NCBI GenBank assembly: GCA_002363575.1
Contig: DEWI01000042.1
Coordinates: 1 to 15,142 of the forward strand
Length of the DNA stretch: 15,142 nucleotides
DNA from: Verrucomicrobia bacterium UBA3214
GTDB lineage: Bacteria > Verrucomicrobiota > Kiritimatiellia > RFP12 > UBA1067
Reading direction: 5' to 3'
Each line of letters opens with the position of its first letter. The stretch's first letter is position 1. Positions 1 to 6,845 of this stretch are shown piece after piece. The position numbers and the translations under genes were made by a program. The notes beneath the pieces are model-generated. The model worked only from the letters and a program-made list of their open reading frames with translations, was not told the DNA's origin and ran no database searches.

Positions 1-852
1 GCCGGCATTGGCGATCGCCCCCTTCTCAAGCCATTTCGCGACGAGCGGATGCTCCGGGCTGACCACCATGTAAGTCGCGCCGAAGAGCGTGTCGCACCGC
101 GTAGTGTAAACGGTGACGACGTCTTCGCCGCCGGCGGCAAGCTCGATCTTGAAATCGACGAGCGCGCCCGTGGATTTGCCGATCCAGTTGCGCTGCATCT
201 CCTTTACGCCCTCCGGCCAGTCGAGAGTGTCGAGATCGGCCAAGAGACGCTCGGCGTATTCGGTGATCTTCAGCATCCACTGGCGCATCGGCCGGCGAAT
301 CACGGGATGGTTGCCGCGCTCGCTGCGCCCGTCGATGACTTCTTCGTTTGCAAGGACCGTTCCGAGGGCGGGGCACCAATTGACGGGGACTTCCGCGACG
401 TACGCCAGGCCCTTCTTGTAGAGCTGCTCGAAAATCCACTGCGTCCACTTGTAATACTTCGGATCGGTGGTATTGACTTCGCGGTCCCAATCGTAGGAAA
501 ATCCGAGCGCGCGAATCTGTTCGCGGAAGCGGTTGATGTTCTTCGTCGTGGTGATTTCGGGATGCGTGCCGGTCTCGATCGCATACTGCTCGGCGGGCAG
601 TCCGAATGCGTCCCAGCCCATCGGATGCAGGACGTTGAAGCCCTTCATGCGCTTGTAGCGGCAGAGTATGTCCGTCGCCGTGTAGCCCTCCGGATGGCCG
701 ACGTGCAGACCTGCGCCGGATGGATACGGGAACATGTCAAGGCAGTAGAACTTCGGCCCCTTCGCGGAAGCGGACGTATCGGTCTTGAAAGTCTTGTTTT
801 CAAGCCAGTACTTCTGCCACTTCTTCTCTATCGCTGTCCAATTGTAGTCCAT
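1..852 (-). CDS. leuS: Leucyl-tRNA synthetase, N-terminal part (3' end outside window)
   Basis: Class I aminoacyl-tRNA synthetase that charges tRNA-Leu with leucine in the cytoplasm. The 284 visible residues begin [16 protein letters not shown]. The HIGH motif is HVGH at residues 50-53 in the context [22 protein letters not shown], split here as [10 protein letters not shown] plus HVGHPEGY. The catalytic-core stretch [13 protein letters not shown] follows at about 79-91. The start of the CP1 editing domain is visible, with its threonine-rich motif [12 protein letters not shown] at about 250-261 (often TTRPDT in relatives). KMSKS and the anticodon-binding domain lie beyond position 1. The ATG at 852 gives the normal N-terminus but has no Shine-Dalgarno; the bases before it are AT-rich. 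It is the last visible gene of the leftward operon, 153 bp after plsX. The identification is firm; only the downstream end is unknown. Confidence 0.97.
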   Translation of the reverse strand, partial: MDYNWTAIEKKWQKYWLENKTFKTDTSASAKGPKFYCLDMFPYPSGAGLHVGHPEGYTATDILCRYKRMKGFNVLHPMGWDAFGLPAEQYAIETGTHPEITTTKNINRFREQIRALGFSYDWDREVNTTDPKYYKWTQWIFEQLYKKGLAYVAEVPVNWCPALGTVLANEEVIDGRSERGNHPVIRRPMRQWMLKITEYAERLLADLDTLDWPEGVKEMQRNWIGKSTGALVDFKIELAAGGEDVVTVYTTRCDTLFGATYMVVSPEHPLVAKWLEKGAIANAG

Positions 853-869
853 AATCGAAAAACCATTTT

Positions 870-903
870 GCCGCCGGCGCCCTCCGGGGCGCCGCGCGGC
901 GGC
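870..903 (-). other. GC-rich hairpin in the plsX-leuS spacer
   Basis: Arms GCCGCC-GGCGCC (870-881) and GGCGCC-gcgc-GGCGGC (888-903) can pair around a 6-nt loop with a 4-nt bulge. Read leftwards, it is followed about 8 nt later by a short T run (TTTTT) just before the leuS ATG. It could act as a weak attenuator, an RNA-processing or stability element, or simply be GC-rich spacer. The rest of the 853-1005 gap shows no gene. Confidence 0.4.
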
Positions 904-1005
904 GGAGCTTCCCCGTCCGCGCAGGCGCGGCGGCGCCGGCCAAGCGCCGGGATGCCGCCGCGGTCAATGCAGCAGCAGCGCCTGCAGCGCCGCCGCGAAT
1001 TTCCT

Positions 1006-2064
1006 TCAAGAACCGCCCTTCAAGTTCTCGGCGTGCTCGGCTATCGCTTTCGCGACAAGCCCGGAGACGTCGTTCGTCGCCGCGAGGATGCCGGAGCGCA
1101 CGGCGTGGTATATCGCCTTGTGCGTCGAATTGCCGTGCGTTATGATCACCGTGCCGGGGACGCCGAGCAGCGGCGCGCCTCCATAGACTTCGGGATCCAT
1201 CTGCTTCTTCAGCGAGTTGAACGCCGGCTTGAGCATGAGCGCCAGCACCTTGCGGAAAAGCGTCTTCTTCAGTTCGGCCTTCAGCCAGCCGCCGATTGCG
1301 TGCGCGACCGACTCCACCGTCTTCAAAACCACGTTCCCGACGAAGCCATCGCAGACGGCGACATCGATCTGGCCGCCGCATATGTCGTGGCCTTCGATAT
1401 TGCCGACGAAATTCAGCCCATTGATCTTCTTGATTTCGGGATTCGTCTCGTGGATAAGCTCGTTGCCTTTGCAATCTTCCGTGCCGATCGACAGCAGGCC
1501 GACCGCGGGCTTCTCGCGGTGAAGCACCGTCTTCGAATAGACGTTGCCCATGATCGCGAACTGCACCAGCCACTCCGGGTGGCAGTCCATGTTCGCGCCG
1601 GCGTCGAGCAAAAGCAGCGGGCGGCTCGGGGTGTTCGTCGGCAGCACCATGGCGATCGCCGGGCGCTTCACGCCGGGTATCCTCCCGAGATTCAAGATCG
1701 CGCTCGTCGCGACAGCGCCGGAATTCCCCGCGGACACGAATGCATCCGCGCGCCCTTCCTTCACAAGACGCATGGCGACGTTGATCGAGCAGTCCTTTTT
1801 CTTGCGAACCGCTTCGACCGGGACGTCTTCCATCTCGACCTGATCCGGAGCGTGGACGATTTGCAGTCTGCCCGACTCGATCGCCCGCTGCGCAAGCTGC
1901 TTGCGATCCTTGGAGAAGCGCTCGATCTCCCGCTGAATCGCCGCCATCTGGCCGACAAGGAGGATCTTCACGCCCTCAAAGCCGCAGGCGGCCTCCACCG
2001 CCCCCACGACTATCTGCTTGGGCGCGTAATCGCCGCCCATCGCATCAAGAGCAATGCGTACCAT
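1006..2064 (-). CDS. plsX: Phosphate acyltransferase PlsX
   Basis: Converts acyl-ACP to acyl-phosphate, the donor used by PlsY in the first step of membrane phospholipid synthesis; a peripheral cytoplasmic enzyme. The 352-residue product has the family N-terminus MVRIALDAMGGDYAP. It also has the conserved blocks GVKRPAIAMVLPT, DAGANMDCHPEWLVQFAIMG, GLLSIGTEDCKGNELI and CDGFVGNVVLKTVES. The length is normal for the family. An in-frame TTG nine bases upstream (2073) would add three residues, but ATG at 2064 gives the usual start; neither has an obvious Shine-Dalgarno. It lies downstream of rpmF in the standard DUF177-rpmF-plsX order. In many bacteria fabH follows, whereas here leuS does. Confidence 0.97.
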   Translation of the reverse strand: MVRIALDAMGGDYAPKQIVVGAVEAACGFEGVKILLVGQMAAIQREIERFSKDRKQLAQRAIESGRLQIVHAPDQVEMEDVPVEAVRKKKDCSINVAMRLVKEGRADAFVSAGNSGAVATSAILNLGRIPGVKRPAIAMVLPTNTPSRPLLLLDAGANMDCHPEWLVQFAIMGNVYSKTVLHREKPAVGLLSIGTEDCKGNELIHETNPEIKKINGLNFVGNIEGHDICGGQIDVAVCDGFVGNVVLKTVESVAHAIGGWLKAELKKTLFRKVLALMLKPAFNSLKKQMDPEVYGGAPLLGVPGTVIITHGNSTHKAIYHAVRSGILAATNDVSGLVAKAIAEHAENLKGGS

Positions 2065-2113
2065 ACGAAGCAAAGCCCGGATTGTGAATTCCGCCGCCCG
2101 CTCCGGGGCGTTT

Positions 2114-2143
2114 GCGGCGCCGCAGCGCTTTCGCCGGCGCCGC
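2114..2143 (-). other. Hairpin in the rpmF-plsX spacer
   Basis: An 8-bp perfect inverted repeat, GCGGCGCC (2114-2121) and GGCGCCGC (2136-2143), encloses a 14-nt loop within the 108-bp rpmF-plsX gap. No T tract follows in the direction of transcription, so it is not a standard terminator. It may tune plsX expression relative to rpmF or be incidental in GC-rich sequence. Confidence 0.35.
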
Positions 2144-2172
2144 CGTTCGCTCCCGGCCGCAGGTCGGGGATT

Positions 2173-2349
2173 TTATGCTACGGAAACTTTGACGCCGTTG
2201 TACGCGCCGCACTTCGGGCACGCACGATGCGCGCGCTTCGCCGCGCCGCATTCCGGGCAGGTTCCGACCTGCGAGAGAATCGGCTTCTCGAGCTGACCGA
2301 CGCGCTGGCGCTTGCGCATTTTGGACTTTTTGTTCTTTGGACTTGCCAT
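2173..2349 (-). CDS. rpmF: 50S ribosomal protein L32
   Basis: Small protein of the large ribosomal subunit. It encodes 58 residues beginning MASPKNKKSKMRKRQR, the normal L32 start (usually MAVPKxKxSKxR). A zinc ribbon is seen as CPEC (residues 31-34) and CPKC (44-47), the zinc-binding form of L32. A Shine-Dalgarno AAGGA lies about 8 nt before the ATG, the clearest ribosome binding site in the leftward operon and fitting for a highly translated gene. It sits between DUF177 (46-bp gap) and plsX, the conserved arrangement. Confidence 0.97.
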   Translation of the reverse strand: MASPKNKKSKMRKRQRVGQLEKPILSQVGTCPECGAAKRAHRACPKCGAYNGVKVSVA

Positions 2350-2395
2350 GGCTTGGTTCCTTTCTTGCGAAAACTATCTTTTCTCGGGTTGATGT

Positions 2396-2884
2396 TCAGC
2401 GCGCGAAATCCGCGGCGTCGAGCGTCTGGAAAGGGCTGGCGGCGGCGAAAGCGGCCGCGTCGGCCGCCTCCACGCCGGGCAGGCCCTGGCAGGACTCGTC
2501 GCACAACGGGAAATTCGGCAGTTCCAGGAGAATCGCTTCGCGAACCTCCTCCGTCAAATCGACTTCGCTTTCCCCTTCAGCCAGCGGGAAGCTCGCCGTC
2601 CATCCGGCCGCTTTGATCGTGGTGTCGAAATCCTTTCCGCAGCGGCTGCAAACAAGATCGAAATCCTGCTCGAGATCGCCGCGCACCAGAAGCTCCGTTC
2701 CGAACACCTGCAAAAGAAGACGATAGCGTATGCCGCCAAACGGGCGGACGAACTCCTCGGCGATGTCGATTGCATCGACTTCGCCTTCGATTTCTTCGCC
2801 GCCGGGCTTCAACCTCGCGACATCAACTAGCAACTTTTCTTGCACAAGGGCGCATATTATAGCATATTTTCGCTCTGCCTGCAT
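2396..2884 (-). CDS. DUF177 / YceD-like protein, start uncertain
   Basis: Member of the DUF177 family, found next to rpmF across bacteria and linked to large-subunit rRNA (in plants and E. coli tied to 23S rRNA accumulation). Visible features are the N-terminal strand LLVDVARLKPGGEEIEGEVD, a CSRC pair (Cys79 and Cys82, counted from the ATG), an acidic segment VDLTEEVREAILLELP, and CDESC (Cys128 and Cys132). The CxxC plus CxxxC pattern is the usual DUF177 signature. The longest reading frame starts at ATG 2884, but a good extended -10 box lies inside its first 10 codons, and the conserved domain begins only near residue 18. A GTG at 2845 (149 residues) or TTG at 2833 (145 residues) is a likelier start. 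The C-terminal tail is Ala-rich. Confidence 0.9.
   Translation of the reverse strand: MQAERKYAIICALVQEKLLVDVARLKPGGEEIEGEVDAIDIAEEFVRPFGGIRYRLLLQVFGTELLVRGDLEQDFDLVCSRCGKDFDTTIKAAGWTASFPLAEGESEVDLTEEVREAILLELPNFPLCDESCQGLPGVEAADAAAFAAASPFQTLDAADFAR
2856..2864 (-). promoter_or_regulatory. Extended -10 promoter of the DUF177-rpmF-plsX-leuS operon
   Basis: On the minus strand the bases read TGCTATAATAT, a perfect TATAAT (2856-2861) with an upstream TGn extension. No recognisable -35 lies at 16-18 bp. Expected transcription start is near 2849-2850, downstream of the ATG at 2884, which argues that the ATG is not used in transcripts from this promoter. Confidence 0.6.
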
Positions 2885-2967
2885 AGCCCCCGCGATTTTT
2901 CGGCTTTATCCCCGGAAAATCCTGAATAAAGGCGCCCTTCCTCCGGAAAGAACTGCGGCGTCAAAAA

Positions 2968-2976
2968 TGGTATAAT
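2968..2976 (+). promoter_or_regulatory. Extended -10 promoter of the helicase gene
   Basis: TGGTATAAT, with TATAAT at 2971-2976 and a TG extension, stands just upstream of the helicase ATG at 2986. There is no clear -35. A start 6-7 nt after the box gives a leader of only about 3-5 nt, so the message would be essentially leaderless. No Shine-Dalgarno is present, which agrees. It is divergent from the minus-strand promoter about 110 bp away. Confidence 0.6.
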
Positions 2977-2985
2977 ACGCGCGCG

Positions 2986-5900
2986 ATGGAAAACGTGAAG
3001 CGCAAATTGCAGAACTGGGCGCAGAAGATGCTGGATCTGTCGAAGTCGAACAGACTCGTCAACATTGCCCAGACGAAGAAAATACTGCCTCTCGCCGTGG
3101 ATGACGCAGCCGCGATGGAAGACGAGCTGGTGCGGCGCGGCACCCTGCAAATATCGGCGGACGGCGCGAAGGGCGCGCGCGAAGACGCGCTCGCCAGCAA
3201 ACTCGACAGCGCCGAAACGCTCAAGCGGCTGAAGGAAATCTACCGCAGCGCGCGCCGCGCGCTTGAAGAAAGCGGCGCGAACACGCTTTTTCTGGCGGTA
3301 GGCGCGCTCGTCTGGCACGAGCAGGGCAAAGAAGGCAAAAAGTACCGCGCTCCCGTCGTGCTGATACCCGTGGCGCTGGAGCGCCGCAGCGTGGCGGGCG
3401 GCTATTCGATACGCAGAATCGACGAAGAAGCGAGCGTGAACCAGACGCTGCTGGAGCTTCTCAAGCGGGATGCTGCGCTGCGGATTCCAGAGCTGGAGAA
3501 TCCGCCGGCGGACGAAGCCGGCCTCGACATCGCCGCGATACTCCAGACGCTCGCGAAAGCCGTCGAAAGCGCCGGCTTCACGGTGGAAAACGATTGCGCG
3601 CTCGGCATATTCTCCTTCGGGAAATTCGAAATGTGGCGTGCGCTTTCGGAGAATGCGGATGCGATAGCGTCCAATCCGCTTGTCAAGCATCTGGCGGAGC
3701 GGCCGGGCGCATACGACGACGGGATCGCCGTCTTCCCTCCGGAGGAGATTTCGCAGCATATCGACTATCGCGAGATGTGCTGTCCGCTTGGCGCGGATTC
3801 CTCGCAACTCGCCGCCGTGCTCTACTCCGGGATGGGGAAATCGTTCATCCTGCACGGCCCGCCGGGAACGGGCAAATCACAAACGATAACGAACATTATC
3901 GCGCACAACCTCTGGCTTGGGCGCAGAGTGCTTTTCGTGGCGGAGAAAAAGGCCGCTCTGGACGTTGTGCGCGCGCGCCTGGCGAAGCTCTCGCTCGCGC
4001 CATTCTGCCTCGCGCTGCATTCCGAAAAAGACGGGAAAGCCGAAATCTACGCGCAATTCCGCGAAGCGCTGGAAGCCGCGCACGCAGGCGACTTCGCGCA
4101 AGCCGCGCACGCCGCAAGCGATGCGGCCGGCGCCATCGGGCCGGAAGCGCAGCTGTCCATCGTCTCCCGCCAGCTCGACGGCTATGTAAAGGAGCTGCAC
4201 GCGCCGATCGCATGCGGGCTGTCAGCGAGCGACATAATCGCTCGCATGGCCGTCCGCGGCGAAACGGCGCCCTCGCGCGACGCGGAAGACGCGGCGCGGC
4301 GGCTTTTCGGCGACGCCAGAGTCTCCGGTGTGGGGAAAGAGGAATACGACGGCGCGGTGCGCACGCTCGGCGCGCTCGCGGCGCTGCGCGCGGACATCGG
4401 CGCGGAAGCGGTCGCGGCGCTGCGCGGCATCCGCGCCTTCGCGTGGTCGCCGGCGGCTGAAGCGGACTTCGCCGCGAAGGCGGCGGCGCTCGAAAAGCTT
4501 TTCGGCACGCTCGAAGAGCGCTGGTGCGGAAAAGGTCTGGCGGCGAAAGCGCGCGCCGCCGTGCGCGCCCTCGTGCGGCGCTTCGGGCGCGCCGGCGCGG
4601 ACATCGCGGAGATTCGCGAAGCGCTCGCCGCGCTCGCCGCGCTCGCCACGCCTCCGGAAAGGGCCGCGGCCGGGGATCTCGCCGCCGCGAAGGAGTGCGC
4701 CGCGGCGCTCGCAAAGCATGCGCCGGGGAATCTGCGCACCGCGCTCATGTATATGGCCGAACGCTCGAAGACGCCCGCATTCGCACTTCCCGCCGCGGAC
4801 GCGATAGACTCCGCGAAGACCGCAGAAGACGCCGCCGCCTTCGCATGCGCGGAATCCTTCGCAGACGCCTTCCAGACGCGCGCGCTCGACGAAATCCTCG
4901 CCGCGTCGCCCGCGCTCGGCACGTTCTCCGGCGAAGGACGCGAGAGCCTCGTAAAGCGCTTCCGCGAACTCGACGACACCGTGGCGAAAGCCGCCGCCGC
5001 CAAACTCGTCGCGAAGCTGAAAAAGAACGCCGCAGACGCGCTGGCGGGCGCGCCGCAAGCGCGCAAATCGCGCCGCGCCGACGCTTCGGAAGCAGGGATA
5101 TTGATGCATGAATGCGGCAAGAAAATCCGCCACATGGGCATACGGCGGCTGCTCTCGCTCACGCCGAACATCACGAGCGCATTGAAGCCGTGCTTCCTCA
5201 TGAGCCCTCTCGCCGCCGCCAAATACCTCGAAATACCGGGCGCCGCGGACGCGGACGGCGCGAAGGAGCGCATCCGCTTCGATCTCGTCGTCTTCGACGA
5301 AGCTTCGCAGATTTCCGTCTGGGATGCCGCGGGGACCATCGCATGCGCGCGCCAGCTCATCGTCGTAGGCGATCCGAAGCAGTTGCCGCCTACGAAATTC
5401 TTCAAGAAGAATTCCGGGGAGGACGAAAGCGAAGAATCCGACGATCTCGAAAGCCTGCTCGACGAATGCCTGCACGCCGGCCTGCCGTCCTGCCATCTCA
5501 TGTGGCACTTCAGAAGCAGGCACGATTCGCTCATCGCATTCTCCAACAAAATGTATTACGGCTCGCGGCTGCGCACGTTCCCGCCGGCCGCGGATTCCGG
5601 CGATCTCGGCGTCTCCTTCCTCCATGTCCCGGACGGAATATACGACGCGAGCGCGACGCGCACAAACCGCCGCGAAGCGGAAGCCGTCGCCGCGCTCGTT
5701 CGCGAATACATCGTGGAGAAGCCGCATCCCGGCAAGACTCTCGGCGTAGTGGCGTTCAGCGAAGCACAGCGCAACTTGATCGAAGATTTGATCGACGACA
5801 TGCGCGGGGCCGACAGCGCTCTAGACGCGGCGCTCGCCGCACCTTCGCACGAGCCGTTCTTCGTCAAGAATCTTGAGAACGTGCAAGGCGACGAACGCGA

Positions 5901-6546
5901 CGCCATCTTCTTCTCCGTCGGCTACGCGCCAGACAAGGACGGGAAGTTCAACATGGTCTTCGGGCCGCTTTCCGCAAGCGGCGGCGAACGCCGCCTCAAT
6001 GTCGCGATAACGAGGGCGCGCGAAAAAATCGTTGTCGTGTCCAGCATCCACGCAGCGCAGATAGATACTTCGCGCATCTCCTCCAAGGGGCCTGCCGACT
6101 TGCGCGCGTTCCTCGATTACGCAGAGAAGCGCACGCTGGCCGCCGCAGATTCGCGAGAGGCGCGCTCCGGCGCGACCGCGGAAACGGGAGAAGCGCACTC
6201 CGGCGCGACCGCGCAAAACGCCGCCGGCGCCTCGATGGCCGACGCCGTCGCCGCGGAGCTGGAGAAGCGCGGCTACGCCGTCGTGCGCGGCGAAGGCGCG
6301 GGGCGCGCGGCAATAGACATAGCCGTACGCGACAAAACCGATCCTTCGCGCTTTGCATTCGGCGTGATCTGCGACGGCCGCGCGTATGCGGCCGAACGCA
6401 CCACGCGCGATCGCGACCGTTTGCGCGACGACGTCCTCGCTTCGCTCGGCTGGAAGATCCGCCATGTATGGGCGGCCGACTGGCTCTTCGCGAAAGACAA
6501 AGCCCTTCGCAGGCTCCTCGATGGCGTCCAGACGCCAGGCGCGTGA
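2986..6546 (+). CDS. DUF4011 / superfamily 1 helicase / C-terminal PD-(D/E)XK-like protein
   Basis: Large (1186-residue) predicted nucleic-acid helicase. A DUF4011-type N-terminus is seen in KLQNWAQKMLDLSKSNRLVN. The ATPase core has Walker A GPPGTGKSQTITN (about 291), VLFVAEKKAAL (Ia), Walker B VVFDEAS (about 769), GDPKQLPP (about 795), HFRSRHDSLI, NLENVQGDERD and RLNVAITRARE (about 1003): an SF1 (Upf1/DNA2-like) set. Between Ia and Walker B is a long Ala/Arg-rich helical insertion (about 400-700). The last 100 residues resemble the REase_MTES_1575 domain (IDIAV, ICDG, RDRDRLRDDVLASLGW), but the usual Glu of ECDG is Ile. It is shorter than many DUF4011 proteins. Related helicase-nuclease proteins occur in phage-defence loci, but no defence partner is adjacent, so the role (defence or repair) is open. 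The start is fixed by DUF4011 beginning at residue 7. Confidence 0.9.
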   Translation: MENVKRKLQNWAQKMLDLSKSNRLVNIAQTKKILPLAVDDAAAMEDELVRRGTLQISADGAKGAREDALASKLDSAETLKRLKEIYRSARRALEESGANTLFLAVGALVWHEQGKEGKKYRAPVVLIPVALERRSVAGGYSIRRIDEEASVNQTLLELLKRDAALRIPELENPPADEAGLDIAAILQTLAKAVESAGFTVENDCALGIFSFGKFEMWRALSENADAIASNPLVKHLAERPGAYDDGIAVFPPEEISQHIDYREMCCPLGADSSQLAAVLYSGMGKSFILHGPPGTGKSQTITNIIAHNLWLGRRVLFVAEKKAALDVVRARLAKLSLAPFCLALHSEKDGKAEIYAQFREALEAAHAGDFAQAAHAASDAAGAIGPEAQLSIVSRQLDGYVKELHAPIACGLSASDIIARMAVRGETAPSRDAEDAARRLFGDARVSGVGKEEYDGAVRTLGALAALRADIGAEAVAALRGIRAFAWSPAAEADFAAKAAALEKLFGTLEERWCGKGLAAKARAAVRALVRRFGRAGADIAEIREALAALAALATPPERAAAGDLAAAKECAAALAKHAPGNLRTALMYMAERSKTPAFALPAADAIDSAKTAEDAAAFACAESFADAFQTRALDEILAASPALGTFSGEGRESLVKRFRELDDTVAKAAAAKLVAKLKKNAADALAGAPQARKSRRADASEAGILMHECGKKIRHMGIRRLLSLTPNITSALKPCFLMSPLAAAKYLEIPGAADADGAKERIRFDLVVFDEASQISVWDAAGTIACARQLIVVGDPKQLPPTKFFKKNSGEDESEESDDLESLLDECLHAGLPSCHLMWHFRSRHDSLIAFSNKMYYGSRLRTFPPAADSGDLGVSFLHVPDGIYDASATRTNRREAEAVAALVREYIVEKPHPGKTLGVVAFSEAQRNLIEDLIDDMRGADSALDAALAAPSHEPFFVKNLENVQGDERDAIFFSVGYAPDKDGKFNMVFGPLSASGGERRLNVAITRAREKIVVVSSIHAAQIDTSRISSKGPADLRAFLDYAEKRTLAAADSREARSGATAETGEAHSGATAQNAAGASMADAVAAELEKRGYAVVRGEGAGRAAIDIAVRDKTDPSRFAFGVICDGRAYAAERTTRDRDRLRDDVLASLGWKIRHVWAADWLFAKDKALRRLLDGVQTPGA
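6157..6222 (+). repeat. Two-copy 33-bp coding repeat in the helicase linker
   Basis: Two in-frame copies of an 11-residue unit, EARSGATAETG (6157-6189) and EAHSGATAQNA (6190-6222), sit between the helicase core and the nuclease-like domain. Much of the DNA is identical between copies. This looks like a recent tandem duplication in a flexible linker; copy number may vary between strains. Confidence 0.75.
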
Positions 6547-6564
6547 CGCCGCGCCAGGCGTCTG
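6529..6564 (+). terminator. Inverted repeat spanning the helicase stop codon, possible terminator
   Basis: Arms CAGACGCCAGGCGCG (6529-6543) and CGCGCCAGGCGTCTG (6550-6564) form a 15-bp stem with a single central A-A mismatch and a 6-nt loop that holds the TGA stop. No T tract follows, so it is not a classic intrinsic terminator. It could slow RNA polymerase or protect the 3' end of the helicase message from exonucleases. Confidence 0.5.
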
Positions 6565-6602
6565 AAGCGCCGCGCGAAGGGGCCAGAAGCGCCGCGCGAA
6601 GG
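6564..6602 (+). repeat. Perfect 17-bp direct repeat, two copies
   Basis: GAAGCGCCGCGCGAAGG occurs at 6564-6580 and again at 6586-6602, separated by GGCCA, immediately after the stop-codon inverted repeat. The 22-bp period is about two helical turns. Function unknown; it may be a slippage duplication or a binding site. The rest of the spacer to 6740 has no gene that I can support. Confidence 0.7.
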
Positions 6603-6746
6603 CGGCGCGCGCGCCGTGCGGTGCAAGTCCCGCATACTCGATTCTGCAAGTGCGCACGCGCTTCCGCGCCCGCTTGCGCGGCGCAATATGCATGCGAATG
6701 GCACCGCCACGCGATTCCGGAGCAGCAAAAATCTTTCTTTGCACCA

Positions 6747-6776
6747 TTGACGCGCGCGACGGAAAATTGATACAAT
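6747..6776 (+). promoter_or_regulatory. Promoter of the RRM protein gene
   Basis: TTGACG (6747-6752), an 18-bp spacer and TACAAT (6771-6776) with a TGA extension make the best sigma-70-type promoter in the window. The expected start near 6783 gives a leader of about 63 nt. That leader is G-rich near 6793-6802 and ends in a Shine-Dalgarno AGAAGGG (6831-6837), 8 nt before the ATG. Confidence 0.7.
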
Positions 6777-6845
6777 ATCGACGCTCGATTTTAGGGGGCG
6801 GGTGTCCTCGAGAGATCGGGCAAAACGCACAGAAGGGAAAATAAG

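Noticed and set aside
49..2616. 855-residue open frame antisense to leuS, plsX, rpmF and DUF177
   Set aside because: It runs opposite four well-identified genes, is Arg/His-rich with no recognisable domain, and arises because GC-rich codons leave few stops on the other strand.
6157..6222. CRISPR-like array
   Set aside because: There are only two directly abutting in-frame units with no spacers and no cas genes.
2986..6546. A complete anti-phage system around the helicase
   Set aside because: Flanking genes are housekeeping on both sides; there is no methylase, toxin, integrase or second defence gene, so a multi-gene system is not supported.
6610..6640. Cobalamin riboswitch or complete tRNA suggested by GGTGCAAGTCC
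   Set aside because: Only this short string matches. The conserved B12-box elements, acceptor stem and anticodon arm are missing.
6703..6720. TGGCAC as a possible sigma-54 -24 element
   Set aside because: The matching -12 GC is one base out of register and TTGC is absent, so it does not meet the -24/-12 consensus.
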